DNA of 64,000 nucleotides. Source: Hankyongella ginsenosidimutans. GTDB taxonomy: Bacteria; Pseudomonadota; Alphaproteobacteria; Sphingomonadales; Sphingomonadaceae. The notes beneath the pieces were generated by a model. That model was not told the origin of the DNA. It worked only from the letters and a program-made list of their open reading frames with translations, and ran no database searches. The stretch covers positions 1,054,001-1,118,000 of the forward strand of contig NZ_CP039704.1 of NCBI RefSeq assembly GCF_005144965.1, read 5' to 3'. Position 1 is the stretch's first letter. Every line of letters starts with the position of its first letter. Below, piece after piece: positions 10,763 through 21,470 of this stretch. Made by a program: the position numbers and the translations under genes.

Positions 10763-10799
10763 AAAAACCGGCGGCGGTGAAGCCTCAATCCGCCGCCGG
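10763..10799 (-). terminator. Rho-independent terminator of the sensor kinase gene
   Basis: Perfect 10-bp stem CCGGCGGCGG (10768-10777) / CCGCCGCCGG (10790-10799) with a 12-base loop that contains the kinase stop codon. Read on the minus strand, the stem is followed by TTTTT (10763-10767). On the plus strand there is no T run after it, so it serves the minus-strand pair, at a convergent junction with gltB. Confidence 0.8.
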
Positions 10800-12167
10800 C
10801 AGGCGCAGGCAGACGCTGAGGCCGCCCAGCGCAGCGGACGCGCCGAGCGTCACGCCGCCGCCGCACAGCGCGGCCAGATCGCGCACGATCGCCAGCCCGA
10901 TGCCGGAGCCGGGCTGCTGCTGGTCCAGCCGCTCGCCGCGCTGGAACACGCGCGCCTGCTGCTCGGGGGTCAGGCCCGGTCCGTTGTCCTCGATCAGCAG
11001 GGCGAGCGTGGATGGCGCGCTCACGTCCCGTTCAATGCTCACGCGCACGCGGCCGCCACCGTACTTGCAGGCGTTGTCCATCAGGTTGCCGAGCATTTCC
11101 TCCAGGTCCTGCCGCTCGCCGCGATAGGCCAGAGTCTGGTCCCCGGATAGCGCCACGGCGACCCCGCGCTCCGCGTAGATGCGGGTCATCGCCCGCTGCA
11201 GGCTTTCAAGGCTCGGCCAGACCTTCGTGCGCGCGCCGAGCGCCGCCCGCCGGCCCAGCGCCCGGGCGCGGGCAAGATGGTGATCGACATGGCGCTTCAT
11301 GCGCATCACTTCGCTGGTGACGGTGGCGGCAAGCGGCGTCCGGCCCGCGCTTGCCTCGTTCAGCAGCACGGTCATCGGGGTCTTCAGCGCATGCGCGAGG
11401 TTGCCGGCGTGGGTGCGCGCCTCGTCGGCCTGGGCGTCCGTATGGTCAAGCAGCGCGTTCAGTTCGTCGACCAGCGGCTGCACCTCTGGCGGAAAGCCGC
11501 CGCTCATGCGCTTGCTGGCCCCGGCGCGCACCGCGACAATCCCTTCCCGGATACGCCGCAGCGGCCACAGGCCGTAAGCCGCCAGCAGACCGACCAGCAG
11601 CAGCATTGCCACCCCGAGCGCGGCCACCGACCATAGCAGAACCCGCCGATAGCCGGCGATCTGCGCCTCCAGCCGCGCGGCATCGACCGCGACGACGAAG
11701 CGATAGACCCGGCGCGACCCGGCGAGCACCGCATCCTGCTCCAGCAGGCGCAGCCGTTCGTCGCCCAGCGTCGCGATGCGCCGCGCCGGCTCCCGGAAGC
11801 GCACGTCCGCAAGCTCGGTCGCCAGCGCCCGGTCCCACAGCGAGCGGGACCGCAAGGGCGGCGCGCCGACCGTGCTGATCTGCCAGTATTTGCCGGAATA
11901 GGGCTCGGCGAAGCGCTGGTCGGCAAGCGGCCGCTGCAATTGCACGCTGCCGTCCGGCTGCAGGTCGGCGGCACCCATGAGGCTGGCGAGCGCATCCTGA
12001 AGCTGCTCGTCGAAGGCCTGGGTCAAGGCGTTGGCCAGCACCCTGTCGAGCGCCAGCCCGCCGCCCAGCAGCACAGGCAGCAGAAAGCCGATCGCCAGCG
12101 CCAGAATACGCCGCGAGAGCGAGCCGCGCTGCAGCAGGATGTGTACGCTACTCTTCGCCCGGTTCAT
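10785..12167 (-). CDS. Sensor histidine kinase, PhoQ-like
   Basis: About 460 residues. An N-terminal membrane helix (LALAIGFLLPVLLGGGLAL), a periplasmic domain of ~130 residues and a second helix (LLWSVAALGVAMLLLVGLLAAYGLW) are followed by a HAMP-like segment. The H box is AGNLAHALKTPMTVLLNEA (phospho-His in LAHALKTP), then N box NLMDNACKYGG and G boxes LLIEDNGPGLTP and GSGIGLAIV. The ATG at 12167 overlaps the end of the regulator gene, as usual for coupled pairs. The periplasmic region resembles PhoQ-type sensors, known to sense Mg2+ or cationic peptides, but ligand is not evident. The downstream end is the terminator at 10763-10799. Confidence 0.87.
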   Translation of the reverse strand: MNRAKSSVHILLQRGSLSRRILALAIGFLLPVLLGGGLALDRVLANALTQAFDEQLQDALASLMGAADLQPDGSVQLQRPLADQRFAEPYSGKYWQISTVGAPPLRSRSLWDRALATELADVRFREPARRIATLGDERLRLLEQDAVLAGSRRVYRFVVAVDAARLEAQIAGYRRVLLWSVAALGVAMLLLVGLLAAYGLWPLRRIREGIVAVRAGASKRMSGGFPPEVQPLVDELNALLDHTDAQADEARTHAGNLAHALKTPMTVLLNEASAGRTPLAATVTSEVMRMKRHVDHHLARARALGRRAALGARTKVWPSLESLQRAMTRIYAERGVAVALSGDQTLAYRGERQDLEEMLGNLMDNACKYGGGRVRVSIERDVSAPSTLALLIEDNGPGLTPEQQARVFQRGERLDQQQPGSGIGLAIVRDLAALCGGGVTLGASAALGGLSVCLRLPAAD

Positions 12168-12815
12168 CGAGCACGTAGCCAAGCCCGCGCACCGTGCGCA
12201 GCACCGGCACGCCGAGTTTTTGCGGATGCGGGTGACGAACACCTCGATGGTGTTCGAATCCCTGTCGAAATCCTGGTCGTAGATATGCTCGGTCAGTTCG
12301 GTGCGGGAGACGACCTTGCCCTTGTGGTGCATCATGTAGGCGAGCAGCTTGTATTCCTGCGCGGTCAGCACCACGGGCTCGTCGTTGACGGTCACCCGGC
12401 TGGCCCGGGTGTCGATGGCAAGCGGCCCGCAGACCAGCTCGGGCGAAGCATGGCCGCTTGACCGCCGGATCAGCGCGCGCAGCCGCGCCACCAGTTCCGG
12501 CATCTCGAACGGCTTGGCGAGGTAATCGTCCGCGCCGGCGTCCAGCCCTGCCACCTTGTCCGACCAGCTATCGCGCGCGGTCAGCAGCAGCACGGGTGCT
12601 GCGACCCCAAGCCTGCGCCAACTGGCGAGCACCGCCAGACCGTCACGCTTGGGCAGGCCGATATCGAGCACGATGGCGTCATAGCTCTCGGACTCGCCAA
12701 GGAAGTGCCCCTCCTCGCCGTCGTGCGCGGTATCGACCGCATAGCCGGCCTTGGTGAGCGCCTCGTGCAACTGGCCCGCCAGCCGGGTCTCGTCCTCGAC
12801 GATCAGCAACCGCAT
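12148..12815 (-). CDS. OmpR/PhoP-family response regulator
   Basis: DNA-binding partner of the adjacent kinase, about 222 residues. Receiver domain RLLIVEDETRLAGQL, phospho-Asp in DAIVLDIGLPKRDG, LLLTARDSW and the Lys in DDYLAKPFEMPEL. The C-terminal winged helix ends in TVRGLGYVLDEPGEE. An A is missing from the run at 12217-12221; without repair the frame runs on into the kinase and gives a false 689-residue hybrid. GGGAGA lies 5-10 nt before the ATG at 12815. The promoter region immediately upstream is occupied by a palindromic repeat element. Confidence 0.9.
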
Positions 12816-12826
12816 ACTGCTCTCCC

Positions 12827-12950
12827 AGAGCCTGATCGGTTGAGGTTGAAGCATATGTGCTTCAACCGAGGGCGTGAATCAGGCTCTTATCAACACTTTA
12901 GACCATGATTCACGTTTCAGATCGATTCAATCTGAAACGATCAAGGTCTA
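12827..12950. repeat. Palindromic repeat element, copy between regulator and PepSY genes
   Basis: Two consecutive palindromes. The first is AGAGCCTGATCGGTTGAGG... to GAATCAGGCTCT (12827-12886), with an inner hairpin TTGAAGCATATGTGCTTCAA. The second is GACCATGATTCACGTTTCAGAT... ATCTGAAACG...GGTC (12901-12949). The same ~124-bp unit, nearly identical, recurs at 40375-40498, and the second palindrome alone recurs at 15285-15331. Its right end supplies the TAG stop of the PepSY gene. No coding capacity. Confidence 0.85.
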
Positions 12951-13279
12951 GCGCCCGCGCACGCCGACGATCCGGCCGGACGTCGCATCGACTTCGACCT
13001 TCATCTGCTGCCCGTTGCGGGTGCGGAAGGTGAGCCGATACAGCCGCTGGCGCGCATCGTAATCCGTCCCGACATGATCGCCATTGACCAGACCGGACGC
13101 GGCGACGCGCGAGAGGATCTCCCCAGCGGCAGGATGCGCCCGGCCTGCACGTCGCCGTATGCCGCGTCGGCGTCGCCGCGCTGGGCATGCGCCGGTTCGG
13201 CAGCGACACTCAGGACAAGGGCGAGAAAGCCGAGAAACCGGCACATCGGGGTCCACCGCAGGTTCATGGTGACAGACAT
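12948..13279 (-). CDS. Small exported PepSY-domain protein
   Basis: About 110 residues. The signal peptide CRFLGFLALVLSVAAEPAHA is followed by a PepSY-like region ending QMKVEVDATSGRIVGVRGR, the standard C-terminal strand of this fold. PepSY proteins are periplasmic and thought to inhibit peptidases or act as sensor accessories, and often sit beside PhoPQ-like systems, as here. One G is missing near 13118 (PLGEILSRVAASG after repair). The ATG at 13279 follows AAGAGAAC. The TAG stop (12948-12950) coincides with the terminal TAG of the adjoining repeat. Confidence 0.8.
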
Positions 13280-13351
13280 CGTTCTCTTGCAGTAGCGCTC
13301 GGGCCGTGAATACGCCATGAACAGGCGCAAACTCCAAGGATTTGTTACCCT

Positions 13352-15154
13352 ATGGCCGCACCCTTGCTGGGCCTTGAGACTATCGGCGTCATTCGCGGCG
13401 AAGGCTGGCTGTTCCAGGACCTGAGCCTGTTCATCGGCGAGCGTGAGCGTCTGGCCCTGGTCGGGCGCAACGGCGTCGGCAAGTCGACCCTGCTGAGTGT
13501 CATCGCCGGCGCGCTGGAGATCGACGCCGGACGCCGCACGCTCAGGCCCCGCACCCGCGTGGTGCTGCTGCCGCAGGAGCCGTCGCTGGCCGGCTTTGCA
13601 ACCCTGCGCGACTTCGCCCTTTCGCCGGACGCGCTGGGCGTCGCCGCTGCACCCTACGATGTCGACGCCATCGCCGGCGATCTTTCGATCGACCTCGACC
13701 GCCCGGCCGAGACCGCATCCGGCGGCGAGCGGCGGCGTGCCGCCATCGCCCGGGCGCTGGCGCTGGAGCCGGACATCCTGCTGCTCGACGAGCCGACCAA
13801 CCATCTGGACCTAACGGCCATCGCCTGGCTGGAAGAGCGGCTGGCCCGCTTCACCGGCGCGTTCGTCGCCATCAGCCACGACCGCATGTTCCTCACCCGC
13901 CTCACCCGCCAGACCCTGTGGCTGGAAAACAAGGTGGTGCGCCGCAACGAGGTCGGCTTCGGCGGCTTCGAGGCATGGCAGGAACAGGTCTATGCGGAGG
14001 CCGAGCGCGCGGCGGAAAAGCTTGACGCCAAGCTGAAGCTGGAACTGCACTGGCTGGCACGCGGCGTGACCGCCCGTCGGCGGCGCAACCAGGGCGCCTG
14101 CGCAAGCTCGACGAGATGCGCGCGGTGCGCCGCGCCATGACCGGGCAGGCAGGCGTTGCGAAAATCGCGCTGGAGACCTCCGAGCAGAAGTCGAAGTCCG
14201 TCATCGTCGCGCACGACGTCTCGAAAGCGTTCGGCGACAAGTCCATCGTCCGCAACTTCAGCCTGCGCGTGCAGGCGGGTGACCGCATCGGCCTGGTCGG
14301 ACCGAACGGGGCCGGCAAGACCACCCTGCTGAAGATGCTGACCGGCCAGCTCGCGCCGGACAGCGGCACCGTGACGCTGGCGAAAACCCTGGACCCGATC
14401 CACATCGACCAGCAGCGCACCGCCGCCGCACCCGGCCGCAGCGTGCGCCAGGTGCTGGCCGACGGCGGCGACTGGATCGAAGTGCGCGGCGAGCGCAAGC
14501 ACGTTGCGGGCTACCTCAAGGATTTCATGTTCGATCCCAATCTGGTCGACGCCTCGGTCGATACCCTCTCCGGGGCGAGCGCTCGCGGCTGGTCATGGCG
14601 CGCGCGTTCGCCCAGCCGTCCAACTTCCTGGTGCTGGACGAGCCGACCAACGACCTCGACCTCGAGACCCTTGATCTGCTGCAGGAGACCATCGCCGATT
14701 TCGACGGCACGGTGCTGATCGTCAGCCACGACCGCGACTTTCTCGACCGCACCGTCACCATGGTGCTCGGGCTGGACGGATCGGGCCGGGTGGACGTCGT
14801 GGTCGGCGGTTACAGCGACTACGAGGCCAAGCGCCGGGCAGCACCCACCCCTTCTGCAAAGCCGCGCAGCGCACCCCTGAGCCGGAAGTACAGAAGCCGA
14901 AGGACGACGGCCCGCGCCGGAAGCTCTCCTACAAGGACCAGCGCGATCTGGAGCTGCTGCCCGCCGAGGTCGAGGCGCTGAACACGCGCATCCAGGCACT
15001 GGAGGCAGCGCTCGCCGACCCAGGCCTCTACAGCAAGGACCCCGCCGGCTTCGCCAGGCTATCCGCAGAGCTGGACGCCACCCGCACGGCGCTCGAGGCG
15101 CGGGAGCTGCGCTGGCTCGAGGTGATGGAACTGGCGGAAAGCATCGAAGGCTAG
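13352..15154 (+). CDS. uup: ABC-F family ATPase, Uup type
   Basis: About 600 residues with two ATPase domains and no membrane segments: Walker A GRNGVGKST and GPNGAGKTT, signatures ASGGERRRA and LSGGERSRL, Walker B LLLDEPTNHLDL and LVLDEPTNDLDL. A C-terminal coiled coil (KLSYKDQRDLELLPAEVEAL onward, rich in Glu and Ala) marks the Uup subgroup, implicated in ribosome function and DNA-structure tolerance. Bases are missing at ~14093, ~14570 and ~14870. CCAAGGA precedes the ATG. Divergent from the PepSY gene. The stop TAG (15152-15154) is also the first three bases of a palindromic repeat. Confidence 0.88.
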
Positions 15155-15284
15155 AGTCTTTCCGACTGAGATTGAGGCACTCGTGTTAAAGTACCTCAAG
15201 CGAAGGCGATAAGAAAGGCTCCCACGCTTTGCGTAGACTCTTCCCCGATGGGGAGGAAGCATCATTCGCGCACAGGCCTCATAA
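15152..15284. repeat. Palindromic repeat element after uup
   Basis: Begins TAGAGTCTTTCCGACTGAG and includes the hairpin GAGGCACTCGTGTTAAAGTACCTC and then GCGATAAGAAAGGCTC. It is homologous, in reverse orientation, to 40141-40272, including the CCCGATGGGGAGGAAG hairpin and the CGCGCACAGGCCT-like tail that also ends the element at 51528-51701. Non-coding, lying between convergent uup and the TonB receptor. Confidence 0.8.
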
Positions 15285-15331
15285 GAACCATGATCGTTTC
15301 AGATTGAATCAATCTGAAACGATCATGGTTC
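15285..15331. repeat. Perfect 21-bp inverted repeat at the 3' end of the TonB receptor gene
   Basis: Arms of 21 bases (GAACCATGATCGTTTCAGATT and its exact complement) separated by five bases. It would form a very stable hairpin immediately after the receptor stop codon (TGA at 15330-15332), so it may act as a transcript terminator or 3' stabiliser. The core CGTTTCAGATTGA..TCTGAAACG is shared with 12911-12940 and 40451-40489. Confidence 0.9.
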
Positions 15332-17469
15332 AGAACCGGGCATTCAGGCTGAACCGGGCGTTGACAGGTGCGCCGGTCGAGATGTTGTTGTCGGTGTGGG
15401 CCGTCGGGAAATAGCGGGCGTTGGTCAGGTTCTCGATGTTGACCTGCGCCTCTACGCCTTTGACAATCGGCACATACAGAGCTGCATCCAGCCGGGTGTA
15501 GGACGGCAGGACGGACGTGTTGCTGATGGTGTTGAAGCTCTGGCTCTGATGGTAGACGCCGAAGCCAACACCGAGACGCCGAACGACATCATAGCGGTTC
15601 CACAGCGCAAAGACGTGGCGCGGCGTTTGCGCCACCGCCCGCCCGGCGGGTGCGGCGGTCGTGGTCTGGGTGATCTCAGCATCCTGCAGGGTGTAGGCGG
15701 CGCTCACCTGCCACTGCTTGGTGATATTGCCGACCAGTCCAAACTCAAGGCCGCGACTGCGCTGGCGCCAGTCAGCAGGATAACCCCGGAGTCGGACCGG
15801 CCGCCCGGGTATTGGTGCGGTCAAGCCGGTAGAGCGCGACCGTGGCGCTGAGATTATCCAGAATGTCCCACTTGGCCCCGACCTCGTAGCTGTTGAAGCG
15901 TTCGGGCTCGAGCGCGGCCAGCGACAGATCGAGCGAGACAAATTGATCGCCCGATTGCGGCAGGAACGAACGTGCATAACTGAAATAAACGGATGCGCTC
16001 TCGACCGGCTTGTAGATGAGGCCGGCACGCGGCGACACCAGAGTATCCGTGCGTTCGAAGCGCTGCCCGGCGAGCTGGTTTTCGACATCGAGCGCAAAGC
16101 GGTCCACGCGCGCACCGGCGATCAGGTCCCAGTGGTCGCCGATCGAGACCTGATCCTGCAGATAGATCGACTGCACGTTGAGGATGCTGCGCACCGACCG
16201 GTTACCGCTGCCCGCCCGGAACGTCACTTCAGGGACCGGCAGCGGGTCGGCAAAGGGATGGTTGCCCGCAGCCGTGTCGCATTCACGGTCACACCTGGCC
16301 CATCGAAAAGCCGTTGATCCGCTGGTTGCGGGTCAACTGGTTGCTGATTTCGATGCCCGCCAACACAACATGCTCCAGCGGACCCGTCGCCACCTTCCAG
16401 ACCAGATCACTCTGGCTGAACAGGTTGCGCCGGTCCGTCGGGTCGGTATAGGCTTCAATGGCTATCGTCTGTGCGTCACCAGCACGTGGGGCAGGCGTGA
16501 CCGGAAACACGTTAGTGTAGAGTTTGTCGTAGTCGCCGAACAGGATGCGGGAATTCAATTCCAGCGCATCGCTGAACCGATGGTGCAGGTTCGCCCGCAC
16601 GACATGCGCGCTGAACACCGTTCTGTTCAGATCGGGATCGCCGAAAAAGCGAGCGCGTGCATCACCAAGCGGGCGGTTGGCGCGGGTTGCATCCCCATCA
16701 TCCTGAGACGGAACGCCCCGGTCAATAACCCGGTCATCCTCGACATACTCATAGGACAAGCCCAGTTGCGTATTCGCGCCAAGGTCAAACGCGACGACAG
16801 GGTTCACAGCGAAGCGCTCCCGTCATAGGCGTCGCGGTGATTGTCCAATTGCTCGTAGAAGGCGTTCAGTCGCGCCTTCACACCCGGTGCGATCGGTGCA
16901 TTGAGATCGACGCCAACAGACCAGTCCCCGAAAGTATCGGCGGAGACGCTGGCGCCGACGAAGCGCTCTTCCTGCGCTGTCTTGGCCACCCGGTTCACGA
17001 CGCCACCGCCACCGCCGCGCCCGAATATCAGGGCGTTGGGGCCTTTCAGCACCTCAACCCGCGCCAGGTTGTAGAGCGGGCGGAAATACTGCACGTCGTC
17101 CCGAATGCCATCGATGTAGAAGTCGGCAGTCGAATTGTTACCGCGGATCGTGATCTGGTCACGGTGGCCCTCACCTTGCCCGATCAAGACACCGGGCACA
17201 TAGCGGCTGACATCGGCGATCGAGCGCAGCCCAAGATCCGCGATGAAATCTTCGGACAGGACACTGACAGTCTGCGGAACATCGACCAGTGGCGTAGGAG
17301 TCTTCGTGGCGCTTTCGGTCACCTTGATTGCATAACCGTCACGCTGGCCGATCACCGTGATGCGATCCAGTTGCGCCAACTCGATTCTGTCCTCGGCGAA
17401 CGCTGTGGACGGACAGACCGCGCCAGCCAGCAGGAACGCCAGGGTGGCAGAGGAAGCGCGAGAATACAT
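15330..17469 (-). CDS. TonB-dependent siderophore receptor
   Basis: Outer-membrane gated barrel of ~710 residues that imports ferric siderophores using TonB energy. Signal peptide SATLAFLLAGAVCPSTAFA, then a TonB-box-like DRITVIG. The plug domain follows, with VPQTVSVLSEDFIADLG, RYVPGVLIGQGEGHRD, TIRGNNSTADFYIDGIRDD and VLKGPNALIFGRGGGGG, and then a barrel ending in ...FSLNARF with the terminal Phe. The plug matches the TIGR01783 siderophore-receptor pattern. Indels near 16812, 16295 and 15783. The substrate cannot be named. No ExbB/D or siderophore genes are nearby, and I could not assert a Fur or RirA box in the 134-bp upstream spacer. Confidence 0.88.
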
Positions 17470-17604
17470 GCATCACATCCATGTTATTAAGAACCATTTT
17501 CAGAGAACGATTATCCGGCCCGCAGCACCCAGGCAAGCAGTTTTTGCAAATGTCTCTTAAGCGCATAACGTTAGATGGCGAACTCGGGCAGCCCAGCAAG
17601 CCGC

Positions 17605-18222
17605 TCACGCCATGTGTGCGGGCGGCGGGGCCTCGACCGTGAGTAGCGTGCCGTCCCGCCGGGGAATCCTCAGCGCTCGGGCATAGAGGCACAGCGGCCC
17701 GTCCCCTGCCCCGTAGACGGGATCGCCGACGATCGGTGCGCCGAGATGCGCCAGATGCACCCGCAACTGGTGGGTGCGCCCGGTCTCGGGCGTGAGCTCT
17801 ATCGTCCCGTCGGCAAGCGTGCGATAGCGGGTTGACGCCGGATCGCCGTCTGCACGCACGAGCATGCGCCAGCCCGCACCTGCAGACGATATCTTGGCGA
17901 GCGGCGCATCGATCATGCCCTCAGCCGGGTCAAGCGGGCCGACGACCCGCGCATGGTAGGTCTTGGCGATGGCGCGTGCCTCGAAGGCTTGCGTGATCCA
18001 GCGCCGGGCGTCCGCCGTGCGGGCGAGCAGCAGGCAGCCCGCCGTATCCCGGTCCAGCCGGTGCATGATCGTCGGGCTGGAGCGCCGCCCGAGCCGAAGC
18101 GAGGCCAATCCGTCCTCCAGGCTGGTTCTGGTGCGTGGCCCCGGATGCACGGCGAGCCCCGCCGGCTTGTTGAGCACGATCAGGGCGTCGTCGCAGTGCA
18201 GGATGTAAGGGCGCAGGTCCAT
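17605..18222 (-). CDS. RluA-family RNA pseudouridine synthase
   Basis: Isomerises uridine to pseudouridine in rRNA or tRNA. Intact, 205 residues from ATG 18222, a short catalytic-domain-only member without the S4 domain. The catalytic motif HRLDRDTAGCLLLARTA holds the essential Asp, followed by KTYHARVVG, ELTPETGRTHQLRVHLAHLG and IVGDPVYG, all typical of RluA/RluC/TruC. The exact target base cannot be inferred. It is divergent from rimO with a 76-bp spacer. An upstream extension of the frame to 18279 is disfavoured because it lacks family similarity. Confidence 0.88.
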   Translation of the reverse strand: MDLRPYILHCDDALIVLNKPAGLAVHPGPRTRTSLEDGLASLRLGRRSSPTIMHRLDRDTAGCLLLARTADARRWITQAFEARAIAKTYHARVVGPLDPAEGMIDAPLAKISSAGAGWRMLVRADGDPASTRYRTLADGTIELTPETGRTHQLRVHLAHLGAPIVGDPVYGAGDGPLCLYARALRIPRRDGTLLTVEAPPPAHMA

Positions 18223-18298
18223 GATGTCGTGTAGCGCAGGTGCCGGGGCTGGGAACAGCACGCTTTCCCTTGGCCGCATACATCGCTATCAGGCCGGC

Positions 18299-19628
18299 AT
18301 GGCCACAACCCTGCCCCTGCCCCGAAAGTCGGGCTTGTCTCGCTCGGCTGCCCGAAAGCACTGGTCGACAGCGAGCGCATCATCACGCGGCTGCGCGCCG
18401 ACGGCTATGATATTGCGTCCGACTATGCCGGCGCCGATGTCGTGCTGGTCAACACCTGCGGCTTCCTCGACAGCGCCAAGGCAGAGTCGCTCGACGCCAT
18501 CGGTGAGGCCATGGCCGAGAACGGCCGCGTGATCGTCACCGGCTGCCTGGGTGTCGAGGCGGCGATGATCCGGGAGCGCTTCCCGAAGTGCTGGCGATCA
18601 CCGGGCCGCAACAATATGAGCAGGTGGTGGATGCGGTGCGCACGGCCGCACCGCCGACGCGCGGGCCGTTCATCGACCTGGTGCCGGAACACGGCCTGAA
18701 GCTAACGCCGCGCCATTACGCCTATCTGAAGATTTCCGAGGGCTGCAACCACCGCTGCGCCTTCTGCATCATCCCGTCGATGCGCGGCGATCTGGCCAGC
18801 CGCCCCGTGAACGCCGTGCTGCGCGAGGCGGAAAAGCTGGTCGAGGCCGGCACGAAGGAACTGCTGGTCATCAGCCAGGACACCTCGGCCTACGGCGTCG
18901 ACCTGCGCCATGCCCCAAGCCCCTGGCGCGGGCGAGAGGTGCGCGCGCACATGACCGATCTGGCGGCAGCGCTCGGCGAACTCGGGGTCTGGGTGCGCCT
19001 GCACTATGTCTACCCCTATCCGCACGTCGACGATGTGATCCCGCTGATGGCGGAGGGCAAAATCCTGCCCTACCTCGACATCCGTTCCAGCACGCCGCCC
19101 CCGGCGTGCTGAAGGCCATGCGACGCCCGGCCAACCAGGAAAAACCCTGGAGCGCATCCAGCGCTGGCGCGCGATCTGCCCGGATATCGTGCTGCGCTCG
19201 ACCTTCATCGTCGGCTTCCCCGGCGAGACGGACGCAGACGTCGACTTTCTGATCGACTGGCTGCGGGAAGCCAAGCTCGACCGGGTCGGCTGCTTCACCT
19301 TCGAGCCGGTGGCAGGCGCTGCCGCCAACGATCTGCCCGGCGCGGTGCCGGAAGAGGTCAAGCAGGCGCGCTGGGATCGCTTCATGGCCGCGCAGGCCGA
19401 AGTCAGCACCGAGAAGCTCGCTGCCAAAGTCGGGCAGGTGATGACCGTGCTCATCGACGATGTGGATGAAGACGGCGCGGACGCGCGCTCAAGGCCGATG
19501 CGCCGGAGATCGATGGCACGGTCAAGCTGCGTGCGGCCGAGGGCCTGCAGGTCGGTGAATTCGTCGACGTCCTGATCGAGGACGCCGACGATCATGACCT
19601 CTACGCGGTTCCGGTCGACCGGGCCTGA
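18299..19628 (+). CDS. rimO: Ribosomal protein S12 methylthiotransferase RimO
   Basis: Radical-SAM enzyme adding a methylthio group to an Asp of ribosomal protein S12. About 445 residues: N-terminal MTTase domain ([21 protein letters not shown]), radical-SAM cluster motif [17 protein letters not shown] (Cx3Cx2C), [14 protein letters not shown], and a C-terminal TRAM domain ending [18 protein letters not shown]. Five one-base losses are seen (near 18320, 18590, 19085, 19145 and 19495). After repair it reads [16 protein letters not shown] at the start and [14 protein letters not shown] in the middle. Convergent with fabF, 7 bp apart. Confidence 0.93.
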
Positions 19629-19635
19629 GGCCGGT

Positions 19636-20895
19636 TTACACCTGGCCGAAGATCACGCAGGCATTGGTGCCGCCGAAGCCGAAGGAGTTCGACATCGCGC
19701 GGGTGATGCGCCGCGGCTTGGCGGTGTGCGGCACCAGATCGACGCCCTGGCAATTCTCGGACGGGTTGTCGAGGTTGAGCGTCGGTGGCGCCACCTGATC
19801 GCGCATCGCCAGCAGGCTGAAGATCGCCTCGACCGCGCCAGCAGCACCCAGCAGGTGGCCGATCGCCGACTTGGTGGAGGAGATCGACACGCCGCCGATG
19901 TCCGCGCCGAACGCGCGGCGGATCGCCCCAGCTCGATCTCGTCGCCGAGCGGGGTCGAGGTGCCATGGGCGTTGATATAGTCGATCTGCGCCGGCGACAG
20001 GTTGGCGCGCCGCAGCGCCATCTGCATGGCGCGGAAGCCGCCGTCGCCGGTCGGCTCGGGGCGGTCACATGGTAGGCGTCACCGGACAGGCCGTAGCCGA
20101 TCACCTCGCCGTAGATTTTGCCCCGCGCCGCCGCGCGTGCTCGTACTCCTCAAGCACCAGCGCGCCGGCGCCCTCGCCGATCACGAAGCCGTCCCGGTCC
20201 TTGTCGTAGGGGCGGCTGGCGCGGGTCGGGTCGTCGTTGAAGCCGGTCGACAGCGCGCGCGCCTGTGCGAAGCCGGCAACGCCGAGCGGGCAGATCGCCG
20301 CTTCCGCGCCGCCGGCGACCATGATGTCGGCGTCGTCGAACATGATGAGCCGGGCAGCGTCGCCGATCGCATGCGCGCCGGTCGCGCAGGCGGTGACCAC
20401 CGCGTGGTTCGGTCCGCGCAGGCCGTATTTGATCGAGACCTGGCCGGAGATGAGGTTGATCAGCCGCCCATGGACGAAGTGCGGCGACACCCGGCGCGGC
20501 CCGTTCTGGAACAGGTTGACCGACTCTTTCTCGATGCCGGGCAAGCCGCCGATGCCCGAGCCAAGCATGGCCCCGGCGCGCAGCTGCGTTGCCTCGTCCA
20601 TGTCGGTCAGACCAGCGTCTTCCATCGCCTGGCCCGCCGCGTCGATACCGAACTGGATGAATTCGTCGACCTGTCGCTGGGTCTTGTGCTCGATGCGCTT
20701 GTTGAAGTCGAACGTGCCGTTGCTGCCGTCGCCGCGCTTGACCTCGCAGGCGATCCGGCAGGCGTAGCCTTGCGCATCGAACAGGGTGATCGGGCCGGCG
20801 CCCGATTTGCTTTCGGTGATGGCGCTCCAGCTGGACGCGACATCCGCGCCCACCGGGGTCACCATACCCATGCCGGTTACGACTACACGCCGCAT
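19636..20895 (-). CDS. fabF: Beta-ketoacyl-ACP synthase II
   Basis: Condenses malonyl-ACP with acyl-ACP in fatty acid elongation. About 420 residues with catalytic Cys in NHAVVTACATGAHAIGDA, catalytic His residues in YINAHGTSTPLGDEIE and KSAIGHLLGAAGAVE, and the C-terminal NSFGFGGTNACVIF. Frame is lost at about 20118 (A missing), 20055 (C) and 19928 (G); all repairs give the expected KAS II sequence. It follows acpP by 103 bp on the same strand, the classic acpP-fabF pair. Confidence 0.95.
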
Positions 20896-20998
20896 ACGTC
20901 GATCTCCCTCATGGATTCAACGAAGCGGGCAGAGGCAGGCCCCGCCCGTGTCGCCACGCCGACGCGCCTTCCCCTGTCAAAGGCTCGCCGCGCTGTCC

Positions 20999-21238
20999 TT
21001 ACGCGGAAGCGTTGGCTTGTATGAAGTCGATGGCATCCTTCACCGTCAGAATCTTCTCTGCGGCGTCGTCCGGGATCTCAATGCTGAATTCCTCTTCGAA
21101 CGCCATGACCAGTTCGACAGTATCCAGGCTGTCAGCGCCGAGATCGTCAATGAAGCTGGCGGACTCAGTCACCTTGCCGGCGTCGACGCCCAAATGTTCA
21201 ACGACAATCTTCTTCACGCGTTCAGCGACATCGCTCAT
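20999..21238 (-). CDS. acpP: Acyl carrier protein
   Basis: Intact 79-residue acidic protein carrying fatty acyl intermediates on a phosphopantetheine arm. The attachment serine lies in [19 protein letters not shown], the canonical DSL motif. AAGGG lies upstream of the ATG at 21238. It is the promoter-proximal gene of acpP-fabF; the 232-bp spacer to the divergent SH3 gene presumably holds its strong promoter. Confidence 0.97.
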   Translation of the reverse strand: MSDVAERVKKIVVEHLGVDAGKVTESASFIDDLGADSLDTVELVMAFEEEFSIEIPDDAAEKILTVKDAIDFIQANASA

Positions 21239-21470
21239 CTGTTCTACCCTTTTTCTGCGTTGGGGCTGGCATGGCAGGCCTGCCGCGGCCCAAGCCGGTC
21301 GCGCAAGAGGGCGACTGGCGATTCTTTGCCCACTAGACCGCCGCACCCCTGCTGGCAAGGGTGAAAAGCCAAGTCCGCTTTTGTTCCCACCTGCTTGCAA
21401 AATACAGGCGCACGATTCATAGACTTCGGGCGGATCGCGTGCCGGCGGATTGGGGCACAAGGAGTCTGGA

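Noticed and set aside
10785-12854. A single 689-residue regulator-kinase hybrid
   Set aside because: The fusion arises from one A missing at 12217-12221. With it restored the regulator stops at a TAG overlapping the kinase start, the normal two-gene arrangement.
17470-17604. A Fur or RirA box upstream of the TonB receptor
   Set aside because: The spacer has some AT-rich partial symmetry but no convincing match to a known iron-responsive operator.
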